This document shows, piece after piece, positions 27,353 to 38,300 of a stretch of DNA of 64,000 bases. A program made the position numbers and the translations under genes. A model generated the notes under the pieces. It was not told the DNA's origin. It saw nothing but the letters and a program-made list of their open reading frames with translations, and made no database searches. The number at the start of each line of letters is the position of its first letter. The stretch's first letter is position 1. Source of the DNA: Acidobacteriota bacterium (GTDB lineage: Bacteria > Acidobacteriota > UBA6911 > RPQK01 > JAJDTT01); contig JAPPLF010000068.1 of the NCBI GenBank assembly GCA_028874215.1, positions 68,309-132,308 on the forward strand, read 5' to 3'.

Positions 27353-28471
27353 TTAACCGAACACTTCCTTGACCTTGCCGAAGAAACCCTCGTTGTCCCG
27401 GCTCGACTTCTCGATGGTGTCCAATTGGAGCAGCAACTCCCGTTGTTCCCGGCTCAGCCGCTTCGGAAAGGTGACCTTGATTCTGACAAACTGATCCCCG
27501 CGGCCGTGTCCTCGAAGACTCATGACTCCGCGCCCCCTGAGACGGAAGACCGTACCGGGTTGCGTGCCTTCGGGCAGCCGCAATTTTTCCGTTCCCTGCA
27601 ATGTCGGGACCACCAGTTCTGTTCCCAGCGCGGCCTGAACGAAACTCACCGGAACCTCGCAGTGAAGGTCGTTCTGATCCCGGCTGAAAAAGGGGTGTTC
27701 CTCGACGGAAAGGACCACGTAGAGGTCTCCCGAAGGTCCCTTGTTGGGCCCGGCCTCTCCTTCGCCGACGATGCGCAGCTTCGAACCCTGGTCCACGCCA
27801 GGCGGAATCTTGATCTCCAGGACCTTCTCCCGCTGAATCCGACCCGCCCCGTGGCACTGGCGGCACCGGTTCTTGACGATCCGTCCCGAGCCCTGGCATT
27901 GGGAACAGGTGCGGCTGATGGTAAAAAAGCCCTGCTGATAGCGTTGCTGGCCCTGACCTTGACAGGCCGGGCAGGTGACGGGACCGGTTCCGGGGTCGGC
28001 GCCGGAGCCGTTACACGGTTCGCAGGTCTCTTGTCTGGGAATCTTGATCTTGGTCGTGGCTCCGAAGACGGCGTCCTCGAATGAGATTCTGAAATCGTAC
28101 CTCAGATCGGCGCCCCGGCGGGCCCGGGTCCCTCGGCCGGATCGTCCGCCGCCGAAGACGTCACCGAATCCGAACAGATCGCCCAGGATATCGCTGAAGT
28201 CGGCGAAGGGATCGCCGCTGAATCCTCCACCCGGGCCTCCCGCGCCGCTCACGCCGGCATGGCCAAAGCGGTCGTACTGGGTGCGCTTCTGCGGGTCGAT
28301 CAGAACGCTGTAGGCTTCGGCGGCCTCCTTGAAACGCTCTTCGGCCTGTTTGTCTCCCGGATTCTTGTCCGGATGGTACTTGATGGCGAGCTTGCGGTAC
28401 GCTGCCTTCAAGTCCTGCTGAGAGGCCTTGCGACCCACCCCCAGAACTTCGTAATAATCTCTTTTGGACAA
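27353..28471 (-). CDS. dnaJ: Chaperone DnaJ
   Basis: This 372-aa co-chaperone stimulates DnaK. It has a J domain with HPD at 33-35, a Gly/Phe-rich linker (about 75-115) and four CxxCxGxG zinc-finger repeats ([32 protein letters not shown]). The C-terminal substrate-binding domains follow. Start is a TTG with GGGAG upstream. In most bacteria dnaJ follows dnaK in the hrcA-grpE-dnaK-dnaJ operon. Here it is separated from hrcA-grpE by the 12-kb polyketide block, and dnaK is absent from the window. A separate promoter lies at 28542-28570. Confidence 0.97.
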   Translation of the reverse strand: MSKRDYYEVLGVGRKASQQDLKAAYRKLAIKYHPDKNPGDKQAEERFKEAAEAYSVLIDPQKRTQYDRFGHAGVSGAGGPGGGFSGDPFADFSDILGDLFGFGDVFGGGRSGRGTRARRGADLRYDFRISFEDAVFGATTKIKIPRQETCEPCNGSGADPGTGPVTCPACQGQGQQRYQQGFFTISRTCSQCQGSGRIVKNRCRQCHGAGRIQREKVLEIKIPPGVDQGSKLRIVGEGEAGPNKGPSGDLYVVLSVEEHPFFSRDQNDLHCEVPVSFVQAALGTELVVPTLQGTEKLRLPEGTQPGTVFRLRGRGVMSLRGHGRGDQFVRIKVTFPKRLSREQRELLLQLDTIEKSSRDNEGFFGKVKEVFG

Positions 28472-28541
28472 AGCCGCTTTCTCCCTCTCCCAGCGGAGTC
28501 ACGCCTCGGTTGCGATTCCCGATGAGCCGACGGTCGCCCTT

Positions 28542-28570
28542 AAAATAAGATCGTTGGCCGACCGATTCAA
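28542..28570 (-). promoter_or_regulatory. Promoter of dnaJ
   Basis: On the minus strand TTGAAT (28570-28565), a 17-bp spacer and TATTTT (28547-28542) give a good sigma-70 match. The leader to the TTG start is about 65 nt. The preceding CCTTGAAT also resembles a heat-shock -35 element, but the -10 lacks the CCCCAT signature. Confidence 0.5.
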
Positions 28571-28736
28571 GGAACCCGATTTTTCATGCCGGACCGCACC
28601 CTTCCGCTGGGACGATCGGGTCAGCGTTTTTCCCAATCCGCGATCGCGCCGGGTGTGACGCGAAAAGGTACTTGGGGTGCAGGCTCCAAAGGCGCATTGA
28701 GACTTTCCGGCGCCCGCGTGCGGGTGACCGTTCGGA

Positions 28737-29720
28737 TCAGGTTCGGATAATGGGATCGATAAATTCACGCATGGCCGCGACACACTGGTGCGGTTGTTCC
28801 AGTTGCAGCAAGTGGCTCGCTTCCGGAATGAAATCGTAGTCGACGGTCAGCATGTTGCTCATATCCATGGTGGGGAGGTAGGAGTACGGCAGCATCGGAT
28901 CGGCCCCGATGACCTTGGTCGGGCAGCGAAGGGAATCAAGGTCCACGAGCACGGCAAACGCTCGCGCGTAGTCTACGAGTCGTGCTTCATATTCGGGTGG
29001 GCATCGAAGCTCGAATCCGTCTCCATCGGCACACTCCCGAAGCGTCGTCATGGCCACGAGATCGCAGACACCGGGCACGACACGTTGGAAGACCGGCAAA
29101 TACGGAAGAAAGCCGGCAAACGCTTCCCTGGACTTGAAGCGGTCCGTCCGGCGCCGGGTCATGGCGGCGACCCGGGTCGCCGCCCGCTCGAATTCTTCGT
29201 AGCTGTCATCCGGCTTGCACAGGGGTGGGTCAAACAATACGCGCGCCGAGAATCCGCTTCCCCGTGTCGGTGACAAGAGCGTGATCAGAGCCGAAACGGA
29301 ATGAAATACGCCGATTCGCGGCTTCTTCCCGAAATGGCCGTCGATCGCCTCAAGAAGCCGGTCGTGGTCACGAATCAGCGTCGGAATGTTCTGCTCTCGC
29401 AGATTGCCGACGGTATTCCACCCATGGTTTCTGAGGTCGTACATGACCAAGTCGAATTCGTCGGCCAGGAGTGACCAGAAAGGATAGTAGAGATCTATGG
29501 CCAATCCGTTGCCGTGGCTCAGGACAAGGCGCGGACCTGCCGGGTTTCCGTGACGTCTCAGCGTGATCGAGGTGACATCGTCCACGCGGACCTCGCAAGT
29601 CGAGAGCGGTTCGGGTATTTTCCACGCGTCAGTCAAGTCGGAGGTTTCCCCAATAAGTTGTCGCTGCGCCAGGAAAAGGCAAACTCGCCATTTGGGGCCG
29701 GGGTGGCGGCAGCGTTGCAA
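28737..29720 (-). CDS. Alpha/beta-hydrolase, possible polyketide-release thioesterase
   Basis: This protein of up to 327 aa has the hydrolase fold. LVLSHGNG carries the oxyanion-hole region and DLRNHGWN follows. The nucleophile is Ser141 in VFHSVSAL, an altered GxSxG elbow. Asp is in KVIGADPM and the catalytic His303 in EASHLLQLEQP. The start is uncertain: TTG at 29720 or a TTG near 29636 with GGGGAA upstream. It follows the ACP gene downstream of the polyketide synthase on the same strand, so a thioesterase that frees the finished chain is the obvious idea, but not proven. Its base composition is lower in G+C than the synthase. Confidence 0.65.
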   Translation of the reverse strand: MQRCRHPGPKWRVCLFLAQRQLIGETSDLTDAWKIPEPLSTCEVRVDDVTSITLRRHGNPAGPRLVLSHGNGLAIDLYYPFWSLLADEFDLVMYDLRNHGWNTVGNLREQNIPTLIRDHDRLLEAIDGHFGKKPRIGVFHSVSALITLLSPTRGSGFSARVLFDPPLCKPDDSYEEFERAATRVAAMTRRRTDRFKSREAFAGFLPYLPVFQRVVPGVCDLVAMTTLRECADGDGFELRCPPEYEARLVDYARAFAVLVDLDSLRCPTKVIGADPMLPYSYLPTMDMSNMLTVDYDFIPEASHLLQLEQPHQCVAAMREFIDPIIRT

Positions 29721-29991
29721 ACGGACCCGGTGCCCCTTATCGAGCGAAGCTCAGTTGTCCGCCTCGGATGCTCTGTGGGGAGTCAGGTCGACGAGCAGGA
29801 TGGAGATCTTACCGGCTGCCCTGAACGGACGCCGCGAACACTGATCTGCGATAACGGACATCGCCGGTTGAGCTTGTTCCACCGATCACGTATTGGAGGG
29901 GAATTCTGCCTGCGACGAATGACCCGGTGGACCGTACAGACGTCGGTGATCGTTACCCCGGGGGGCTGACTGTCTGCGGGTCCGGGAATGT
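29721..29991. other. Gap between hydrolase and ACP genes, no gene recognised
   Basis: This 271-bp stretch has open frames on both strands, but none shows a conserved domain, a convincing start or a ribosome-binding site. It has the same lower G+C as its neighbours. It may be decayed sequence left from rearrangement of the polyketide locus. Confidence 0.4.
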
Positions 29992-30237
29992 TCAACCAGC
30001 GTGCGTATCGAGGTACTCGACTAACATCCCCACGGAACGAATCTTCGCACACTCTTCCGGAGGAATCGTGATGTTGAACTCCTTGGAGACGACCTGCATG
30101 AACGCAACGGCATCCATTGAGGAAACACCGGCCTCGATGAGGTTGGTGTTGAGATCCAAAGGTCGGCCCAACGGGCGTCCGTCCACTTCGAGATTCTCGT
30201 CGACGATTTGTCTGATACGTTCCTCGACTGAGGCCAT
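29992..30237 (-). CDS. Stand-alone acyl carrier protein
   Basis: This 81-aa protein has the four-helix ACP layout: ERIRQIVDENLEV, then NLIEAGVSSMDAVAFMQVVSKEFN, then PPEECAKIRSVGMLVEYLD. The phosphopantetheine attachment residue is Ser40; the usual DSL is SSM here, which is diverged but keeps the serine. It lies 161 bp after the end of the polyketide synthase, whose second module has no carrier domain of its own. It is therefore the likely acceptor or donor for the second ketosynthase, and the downstream hydrolase may act on it. Discrete fatty-acid ACPs usually keep DSL and stand next to fab genes, which are absent here. Confidence 0.85.
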   Translation of the reverse strand: MASVEERIRQIVDENLEVDGRPLGRPLDLNTNLIEAGVSSMDAVAFMQVVSKEFNITIPPEECAKIRSVGMLVEYLDTHAG

Positions 30238-30398
30238 AGTATTGATGCTTTCAAACAGTTTAGGAGAAGGAAATCGGCGGAAAAACTATCAGGAAGGGTT
30301 CCTCAAGTCAATCAATCGCTTCCGGATCACTCTTTCCCGTTGGACGGGTTCGCGTCAAACGCCTTGCCGTCCCGAACCCCTTGGAGAATGCGTCAACG

Positions 30399-32330
30399 TC
30401 ACGAGGTGGAAGCACTCTGCCTCGGCGCTCTGAACCAGTAGTGCCGTCGTTGAAATGGATAGACAGGCAGAGAAATCCGGCGCCGGACCTCTCCCGCAAA
30501 CAGCCCGGCAAAGGAAACCGCAAGACCGGCCTCGTACGCTCCTGCAACGGCCTCCACAAAGCAGCCGTCACATTCGTTCGCCGATTCCTTCCCGGAGGGG
30601 CGCCGCATACTCCGTAGCACGGCCGGTGCACGATTCGACTCCCCGCCCGGTGGGTGAGGCCAGGACCTGACGACCTTCGGCCCCAATATGGCATCGGGGC
30701 CAATTTCCAAAATGGCGTCAACACCAAGTCGTTTCAGTGTTCGGACGCAATTGCCGAATCGTGCCGGTTCATTCGTCTGCCGGCGCCAGTACTCGCCGTC
30801 TGCCGCCTCGGTTGGCTCCATGACACGGCCTGTCGCGCCGCTGACCACGGCGCGCGACGGCGGCGCGAACGTGATTCCCCGCAAGAATGCGTCCGGATTC
30901 TCCAACCCGGGTGCCGCTGCCCTCCCTTGCGGCCGGGTCGCCGGCAGCGGAGTCCTCGCCATTGCCAATCGAAGCCCTTCCTCCAAGCTCATAACCGCTG
31001 CGGCCTGCGCCGCCGCCAATTCCCCTACGCCCTGGCCGAACACGACTCTGGGCTGGATCCCCACGCTTGACCACAGCGCCGCAAGTGCACATTCCAGTGC
31101 ATATACGGCTGGCTGCGCCCACGAAGCCCGGTCCGAATCTCCGCCCGGACCGGACCGTCCGAACATCACGTCCAACAGCGAATACCCCCGTTGTTCCCGC
31201 AGCATTTCATCACAGCGATTCAGCACCGCCCGCACCACCGGCTCGCTGTCATACAACGCCTGGCCCATGCCGATCCACTGACTGCCCTCCCCGGTGAACA
31301 CGAACGCCACCTTTTTGGCTGTCAACGGCTCGGGACTCTCGTTTCCTTCGGCGATGGCCTTCAGTCCGGTACGCAACGACGGAGCGTCGTGGAATACGAC
31401 TGCGGCCCGGTAATCAAAATGACTACGACCCAGTCCCGCCGTCCACGCCATATCCGCAAGCATCGCCTCTTCGGCCGCTGACGAAGTCAGCTCCCCGGTC
31501 CGCTCGTCGAACCAGCTCGCGTACCTCCCCGCCAGTTTCCGCAGGGCACCGCCGGACTTCCCGGACAAGGGCAGGAGCCGGAGCCCGCGCGCCCGGAATT
31601 CTCCTTCCTCCGGTAGCGGCAGGTCCGACAGCGGCTCGGGAAGAGAAACGGCGACCGTCCGCCCGGAACCCGCCGGTGGAGATCCGGAGTTCGAATCGTC
31701 GCCATTGGTTGTTCCGTACCCTTCCACGACGATGTGGGAGTTCGCTCCCGAAACCCCGAACGCGCTGATTGCTGCCCGCGGCGGCCGATCGGCGTGACGA
31801 GGCCAGTCCGTCGCCTCGGAAGTCACCTTTACAGGGAGCCGGTCCCATTCCACGTTCGGGTTCGGGTTGTGGAAGTGCAATTGCTTTGGAATCACCCCCT
31901 GCTTCATGGCGAGGAGTACCTTGATGAGTCCGGCAACGCCGGCAGCCGTCTCCAGATGGCCGATATTGCCCTTGACCGAGCCGATCAACAGCGGGCTGTC
32001 CGCTTCACGTCCCTTGCCGTACACCGCCGCTGCCGCCTGCACTTCAATCGGGTCGCCCAACGCCGACCCGACCCCGTGGGCCTCGAGGTAGTCGACGTCC
32101 GGTGGAGACACTCCCGAACGGGACAGCGCCTCCTCGATCACCCGTTCCTGTGCCGGACCGTTGGGGACCGTCGGTCCAGCGCTTGCCCCGTTTTGGTTGA
32201 CCGCCGATCCGAGGATCACGCCCCAGATGCGGTCGCCGTCGGCCTGCGCCCTTTCGAGCCGCTTCAGGACGACCATTCCGCAGCCTTCCCCCGCACGAAG
32301 CCGTCGGCGGAGGCATCGAATACGTTGCAC
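30399..32330 (-). CDS. Polyketide synthase, second part: end of KS2 and a degenerate acyltransferase (frameshifted continuation)
   Basis: This 643-aa frame continues the large synthase after a one-base loss at 32288-32292. Homology starts at GEGCGMVVLKRL; the preceding 15 residues are out-of-frame filler. It contains the rest of KS2 with both catalytic histidines (DYLEAHGVGS and KGNIGHLE). An AT-like region follows, starting VAFVFTGEGSQW. The nucleophile motif GHSxG reads GQGVG, so the serine is Gly, and about 100 residues including the AFH His are missing between AMAR and the region SRAVVSGATGRV. The protein ends after the post-AT linker (SLPVYPFQRRHYWF). It lacks KR and ACP. Its KS-AT looks like a duplicate of the first module. 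Confidence 0.8.
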   Translation of the reverse strand: MQRIRCLRRRLRAGEGCGMVVLKRLERAQADGDRIWGVILGSAVNQNGASAGPTVPNGPAQERVIEEALSRSGVSPPDVDYLEAHGVGSALGDPIEVQAAAAVYGKGREADSPLLIGSVKGNIGHLETAAGVAGLIKVLLAMKQGVIPKQLHFHNPNPNVEWDRLPVKVTSEATDWPRHADRPPRAAISAFGVSGANSHIVVEGYGTTNGDDSNSGSPPAGSGRTVAVSLPEPLSDLPLPEEGEFRARGLRLLPLSGKSGGALRKLAGRYASWFDERTGELTSSAAEEAMLADMAWTAGLGRSHFDYRAAVVFHDAPSLRTGLKAIAEGNESPEPLTAKKVAFVFTGEGSQWIGMGQALYDSEPVVRAVLNRCDEMLREQRGYSLLDVMFGRSGPGGDSDRASWAQPAVYALECALAALWSSVGIQPRVVFGQGVGELAAAQAAAVMSLEEGLRLAMARTPLPATRPQGRAAAPGLENPDAFLRGITFAPPSRAVVSGATGRVMEPTEAADGEYWRRQTNEPARFGNCVRTLKRLGVDAILEIGPDAILGPKVVRSWPHPPGGESNRAPAVLRSMRRPSGKESANECDGCFVEAVAGAYEAGLAVSFAGLFAGEVRRRISLPVYPFQRRHYWFRAPRQSASTS

Positions 32331-35300
32331 CGGCCTGCCTTCGACAACATACCCATGTCCGCCATCGCCCTCGTAATCTCAGGCGACAGGATTGCACTCA
32401 CGCCTCCTACGAGCGCCAGGTCCACTTCATCCTGGCGCAAGCTCGCGACCGCGTGGTGTACCGCGACCAGCGACGACGCGCAGTTGAGTTCCACCGGTAT
32501 CGTCGGCCCCTCAAGTCCCAGATGAAATGCGACGCGTCCGACGGTCATGCTGGCGGCGTTGCCCAGGTAACTCACGCCGTAGTCGTTCTTCGCCATCAGG
32601 TCCCGGTATTCGCTGGTAGCGATACCGGCATAGACTCCGGTGCGGCTGCCCCGCAAGCTGGCCGGATCTATCCCGGCATCCTCGAGAGCCTGCCAACTCG
32701 TCTCCAGAAGCATGCGCTGCCGCGGGTCCATCATGCGCGCCTCGATCGGCGCAACCCGGAAGAATCTCGCATCAAAAGTCTCGATCTCTTCCACGAACCC
32801 GCCCCGGCAGTAGGCGGCATATTCCGGCGGAAGGTCTCCGGCAAGATCGCTCCAGTTGTCGGAACCCGGGCGCCGGTCGGTCACCGCGTCCGCGCCGGCC
32901 TCGAGCTGGCGCCAGAACGCTTCATGATCCGGAGCGCCGGGGAAGCGGCACGCCACGCCCACGATCGCAATGGCGTCTCCCTCAGCTTGATACGCCGGAC
33001 GTTGCTCAGGCCCGGGTTGAGGCTCCGGTACGGGTTCACCCTCAACTTGGGCAAGCTCTTCGGCGAGATGACGGGCCAGGGTAGCGATGTCGGGGTAGTC
33101 GAACACGATGGTGTTGGACGCGGTGTACTCCTCGGCAAACGCCCGGTTCAGCCGGTTCCGCAACTCCACGGCCATCAGGGAGTCCATCCCCAGATCGAAG
33201 AAACCTACGGTCGGCGCCGGTTCCGATGGCAGCCGCAGGACGGATTGCACCTCCGCCTGCAGGAACGCCACCAGCACCTCTTCGCGCTCCACGACGGGCG
33301 ATTCCCGCAGCCGGGAGAGCACGTTTCTGGTTGAGCCGGAGGCATCCCCGCCGGCATCGGCCGTTGTCGACAGCAGATCTTCCAGCAGTGGTGGACGGTC
33401 CTCGACAGCCTCTTCGAATACCGACCAGTCCATGGACATCACAACGGAATGCGTGACGTCTTGGCGCACCAGCCGGTCGAATGCCCTGAGGCCCTGCTGA
33501 GGAGTAAACCAGCGGCCGCCGAGCGCCGATCGTTGCCGGTCGATCCGCTCCCGTTGTTCCGCCGCCTCGCCGATTTCCGACCAGGCCCCCCAGGCGATGG
33601 CCTGCCCCGGGAGCCCCAGCGCCCGGCGGTGACCGGCCAGTTGGTCCAGAAACGCATTGGCGGCGGCATGGTTGGCCTGTCCCGGATTGCCCATAACGCC
33701 GACGCGGCTGGAGTAGAGGACGAACATGTCCAGGTCGCGGTCGACGGTGGCGCGATGCAGGTGCCAGGCCCCCAGTATTTTCGGCCAAAGAACGGTTTCG
33801 AACCTCTCCCAGGTCTGGTTGGTGAGCGCACCGTCGGACAGCACCCCGACGCTGTGGATCACGCCGCCCAAGGGGGGCAGTTCCTGGTCCACGCGCGCCA
33901 GCATTGCGTCCACGGCATTCCCGTCCGTCACATCCGCCAACTCGACATGGACCGTTGCCCCGCGTTCCCGGAGCGCCCGGATCGCTTCTTCGGCGTCGGC
34001 TTCGGGCGCGCGTCGTCCATTCAGCACGATGGCCCCGGCGCCACGGTCCGCCAGCCAGCCGGCGACGGCGCATCCGATCCCGCCCAGACCGCCGGTCACC
34101 AGGTAGGTCCGGTCCCGGCGCAACCGGTTCCCCATGAGCGGCGGCGTGGTCACCACGATCTTCCCGAGGTGCCGGGCCGACCGCATGAAGCTCAGCGCGG
34201 CTCCGGCTTCGGCCAACGGCCACCGGCTGTGGACGATGGGTTTCAGTTCGCCCGCCCCAAGGCGCTCCATCACTCGCCGAAGGACCCTCCCGACCCATGC
34301 GGGATCGGTCTTTTTCAGAACATCCAGTTCCAGGATGGAGTAGGGGACGTCGGGACGCACCGCCGCCATCTCGTCTTCGCTGAGGATGTCCCGTCTGGCC
34401 ATCTCCACGAAGCGGCCACCGTGCCTGAGACAGGACAGACTCGCGTCGATGAAGCCCTCTCCCGTCAGACTGTTCAGCACCACGTCCACGCCGCTGCCGC
34501 CGGTGGCTTCCAGAATCTCCTTCCCGAACGCCGTCTGGCGGCTGTCGAACACGTGTTCCACACCCAGCGACTTCAAATAAGCCTGCTTGCGGGCGCTGGC
34601 TGTGGCGAAGACCTCCGCTCCCGCCGCCTGCACCCACTGGATGGCCGCCAAACCCACCCCGCCGGCGCCGGCGTGAATCAGTACCCGTTCGCCGGCCTTC
34701 AGGCCGGAGAGCTCAAAGGACAGCGCGGCCGATACGAACGCGCTCGGCACCGTCGCCAGTCCAGTCACCGAAAACCCTGCCGGGGCGGGGGCCACCAACT
34801 CTTCGTGGGTGACCATTTCCGGAGCGAACGCACCGAATCCCAGACCAACCACGTGGTCTCCGGCCGATACCGTGGATACCTCGGAGCCCACGTCCAGGAC
34901 GTAGCCGCACATCTCCCGGCCCAACCGTCCCTCCTCGATAAAGCCGAGCGAACGAAATACGTCCCAGAAGTTCAGCCCGGCCGCTTCCACCGAGATGCGT
35001 ACTTCCCGCGGCTCCAGTGAATGCTCCGGCAGCGGCTGGACGTACGGTTGATCGAAGACACCGCTCGTGTCCGGAGCCAGGACCCAGCCCGGCTCCTGGG
35101 GCAGGGCCAGGCGCTCCGCCTCCGATTCCGCCCGAACCAGCCGTGCGATTTGACGCCGTCCCCATCGGTACGCGATGTGATTCTCCGGGTCGGGATACAT
35201 CAACTCATTGACCAGGTCCGGCTCGGCCGCCCTCTCGCCGGGATCCAAATCGATCATCCTCGGCTGTAGATGCGCTGCTTCCCGGGCCACCCCTTTGCCG

Positions 35301-38300
35301 AAACCCCAAAGGGCTGCGCCGGCAAGTTCGCCGCCCAGCTCACGCTCCAATACCTGGGCCCCTCGAGTGAGAAACCACATCCCCTTTACAGGCGTCAGAT
35401 CGGAGTCGCCCGCGCCTTGCACCATGGCCAACGCGCTCGCTCCCGCGTGTCTCACGTCCGCCGCGATTTCTTCCGGGGTCGCTTCCGCACCGTGACCGTC
35501 CAGGGCCGCGAGATGCACCATGCCGTTGAACGGAACGTCCCGGGGCAGGCTGTCGATCAGCGAACTCCACGACTCCCGCCGGCCCATGTCCAACGCTGTT
35601 TCAAAAACCCCGGGACCGGGCGTTCCCGGCCACCCGTTTCCCGACGATTCGCTGTCTACGAGCAGGACTGTCTGGTTCCGAGCCGCCAAATCGGTTGCCA
35701 GCTTCGCCGCCGCGCCGCCCCGGTCTGCTCCCAAGACCCACACGCCTCGCGGTTCCGTCGCCACGGCCGGGCCTCTGGCCACGATAACGCCCTTGTCCGG
35801 CGTCCTGGTCGCATCGGACTCGTCCACTCCCAGGACCTCCACTTCTTCGAAACCGGCGTCCCCAAGTGCTCGTCGCCACACCGCGGGGCTTGCCAGGGCG
35901 TGGTGCGGACGGTAGTCGTCGGCAAACCGCCACCAGCCGTCCAACTGTCCGAAAGTCAGGTCCATCCAACCCAAACCGCTGAGGTTCTCCAGTGCGATCA
36001 ACTGGCCGGATGGCGCGAGAAGCTGCCGGCAGTGCCCCAGGGTTTCTTCGAGGTGCCGCGTGGCGTGCAGCACGTTGGATGCGAGCAGCACGTCATAGCC
36101 GTGGGCGTCGAAGCCCTGGTCGACCGGGTCTTTTTCGATATCCAGCGGACGGTATTCGATACACCCGCCGGCGTCGCCGAAACGCTCCTCCGCTTCGGCA
36201 AAGAAGCCCGCCGAGATGTCGGTGTACATGTAGTCGAATCGCCCTTCCGGGAGTTCCGGAAGCACCGATGCAGTCGCCGATCCCGTGCCGGCCCCGACCT
36301 CGATCACCCTGAGTCGCCTTCCGTCGGGCAGCGCCGCCACGAGTGCCTGAATCGCCTCCTTCAGCATCCGGTTCGCCGCGCGCGCCACCGGGGCTTTCAG
36401 GTACAGGTCAGCCGGGGTCGGGTCTCCGCTGCTGAACAGGAGCGTCAGCGGGTCCAGTTGGCCCCGAAGCACGTCGGCGAGGGCGTCGCCCGAGCGCCGG
36501 AACAGCCCCACTTCAATCAAACCGTGAGGGAATCGTCCGGCCATCGCCGTGTCATGTCCCTCGGGGTCCGGAGGCATTCCTTCCGGCCAAGGGTCACCCG
36601 ATCCCACCAAGACGACGAATCTGTCGCCCTCTTCCGCCAATACTCCCGATTGGGCCAACATTTCGAGCATTCGGCGGAAGAGTTTTTTATGCTCGCCGAT
36701 GACGTTCAACTGCTTCCGCAAGTCGTCGGGAACCACGACCGCTCCCACCGTGCGCCGCCAACCCAACTTGTCCAGCGTCAAAAGCGCATAGGATCGTGAC
36801 CATCGCTCCAGATCCGTCAACAGGGCGTCCCGGTCGTCGGGGTCGACCCCCGCGTCCGTCAGGTAATCCGAAAACATCTGCGAGGCGCCCTTCACCGACG
36901 TCGGGCCCGGAAAGAAATCCGCAGACAGCAGTCCCGGTGGAAGGGCGCGTTCGCGCCACACAATCTCGTAGAGGAGTTCCTTTACCCCTTCGACCGCCGA
37001 GAGAAGCGCCGCACGCGTCGCCCGCTTCACCGTGTACCCGCTCAGCCCACCAAGCAGAACGCCGTTGGGATCGTAGAGGCGCAATTCGCCGCTCAGTACT
37101 TCCGGCGGCTCGCCCGCTGCCGCATCCGCCTCGCGGGACGCCTCGCTCATGCGCACGTGGCAGAACACCCGATCCGGAAGCTTCCCGGTGGTCAGCCACA
37201 GCCGCTCCCAACCGAAGGGCAGATAGGTGACGGAACCGTAGGGTCCGGTCAAGTTGCGCGCCGCGCCTACGACCTGAAAACAACCGTCCAGCACCAGCGG
37301 GTGAACATCCAGCCCGTTCCGGCCGAGGCCTTCAGGGAAGGAGACCTCGCCCAACGCCTCGCCCGCCCGGGACCACAATCGGCGCAACGTCCTGAAGCAG
37401 GGGCCCAGATCGACGCCGGTACCCGCCCTGGCGCGGTAATAGGCGGCCACGTCCGACGGCAACAGCCTGGCCTTCAGGCCTTCCAGATCGATCCGCCGTC
37501 CGGTTTCGGGGGTGGATGCGCCGGGCGACATGCGACCCTCCACATGGACCGTCCATTCCCCTTCGCTCCCTTTACTGTAGATCCGGACACCACGGGACGA
37601 CGCCCCCTCGGCAGCACTGAGCACGACCTGCAACGTCCGGCCGGGTTCGCCCGTCCCGTTCTCCGAACCCTCCTCCGGGAGGACCAACGCGTTGTGAAGT
37701 TGCATCTCCTCCAAGATCACCGGACCTCTCCCCTCGGCGAGAGAGGCCGAAACCGCCATCGCTCCGTAGAGCGCACCCGGCGCCACAATCCGGCCGAACA
37801 CGCGGTGATCGTCGAGCCACGCGGGATCCGAAGGGAAGATTTCCGTTTCGAAGGTTGTCTCGCCGCGCGCGGATTCGTGCCGGATTCCCAGCAAGGGGTG
37901 CCCTGTGGTCCTGGACCGTCGCTTCGGCGCCTCGAGCCAGTGGCGTGTGCGTTGGAACGGATAGCCCGGCAACGAAATCCGCCGCCGGGACTCGCCGGCG
38001 AACAGCCCCTCGAAACGAATCGGGAGTCCCGCCTCATACGCCTCCGCGACGGCATTCACGAAGCCGCCGCTTGCGGCGCCCGGTGCGTTCCCGGACGGCG
38101 GGCGCAAGCTTGACACGACCCCCGGCGCCGTCGTCCCGGCCGACTCCGGCCAGGCGGAGAGCACCATTGGAGCCAAAATCGAGCGCGGGCCGATCTCGAT
38201 CACCAGATCCACGCCGAGACCCGCCAGCGTCCTGACGCCGCGGGCGAATGCCACCGGCTGCCTGGCGTGCCGTCTCCAGTAAGATCCGTCCAGCAACCGG

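Noticed and set aside
27063..27899. 278-aa minus-strand frame through the MITE-like element and dnaJ
   Set aside because: Out of frame with dnaJ and runs through inverted repeats; a shadow.
29783..30052. 89-aa minus-strand frame overlapping the ACP gene end
   Set aside because: No ribosome-binding site, no domain, and it overlaps the clear ACP gene.
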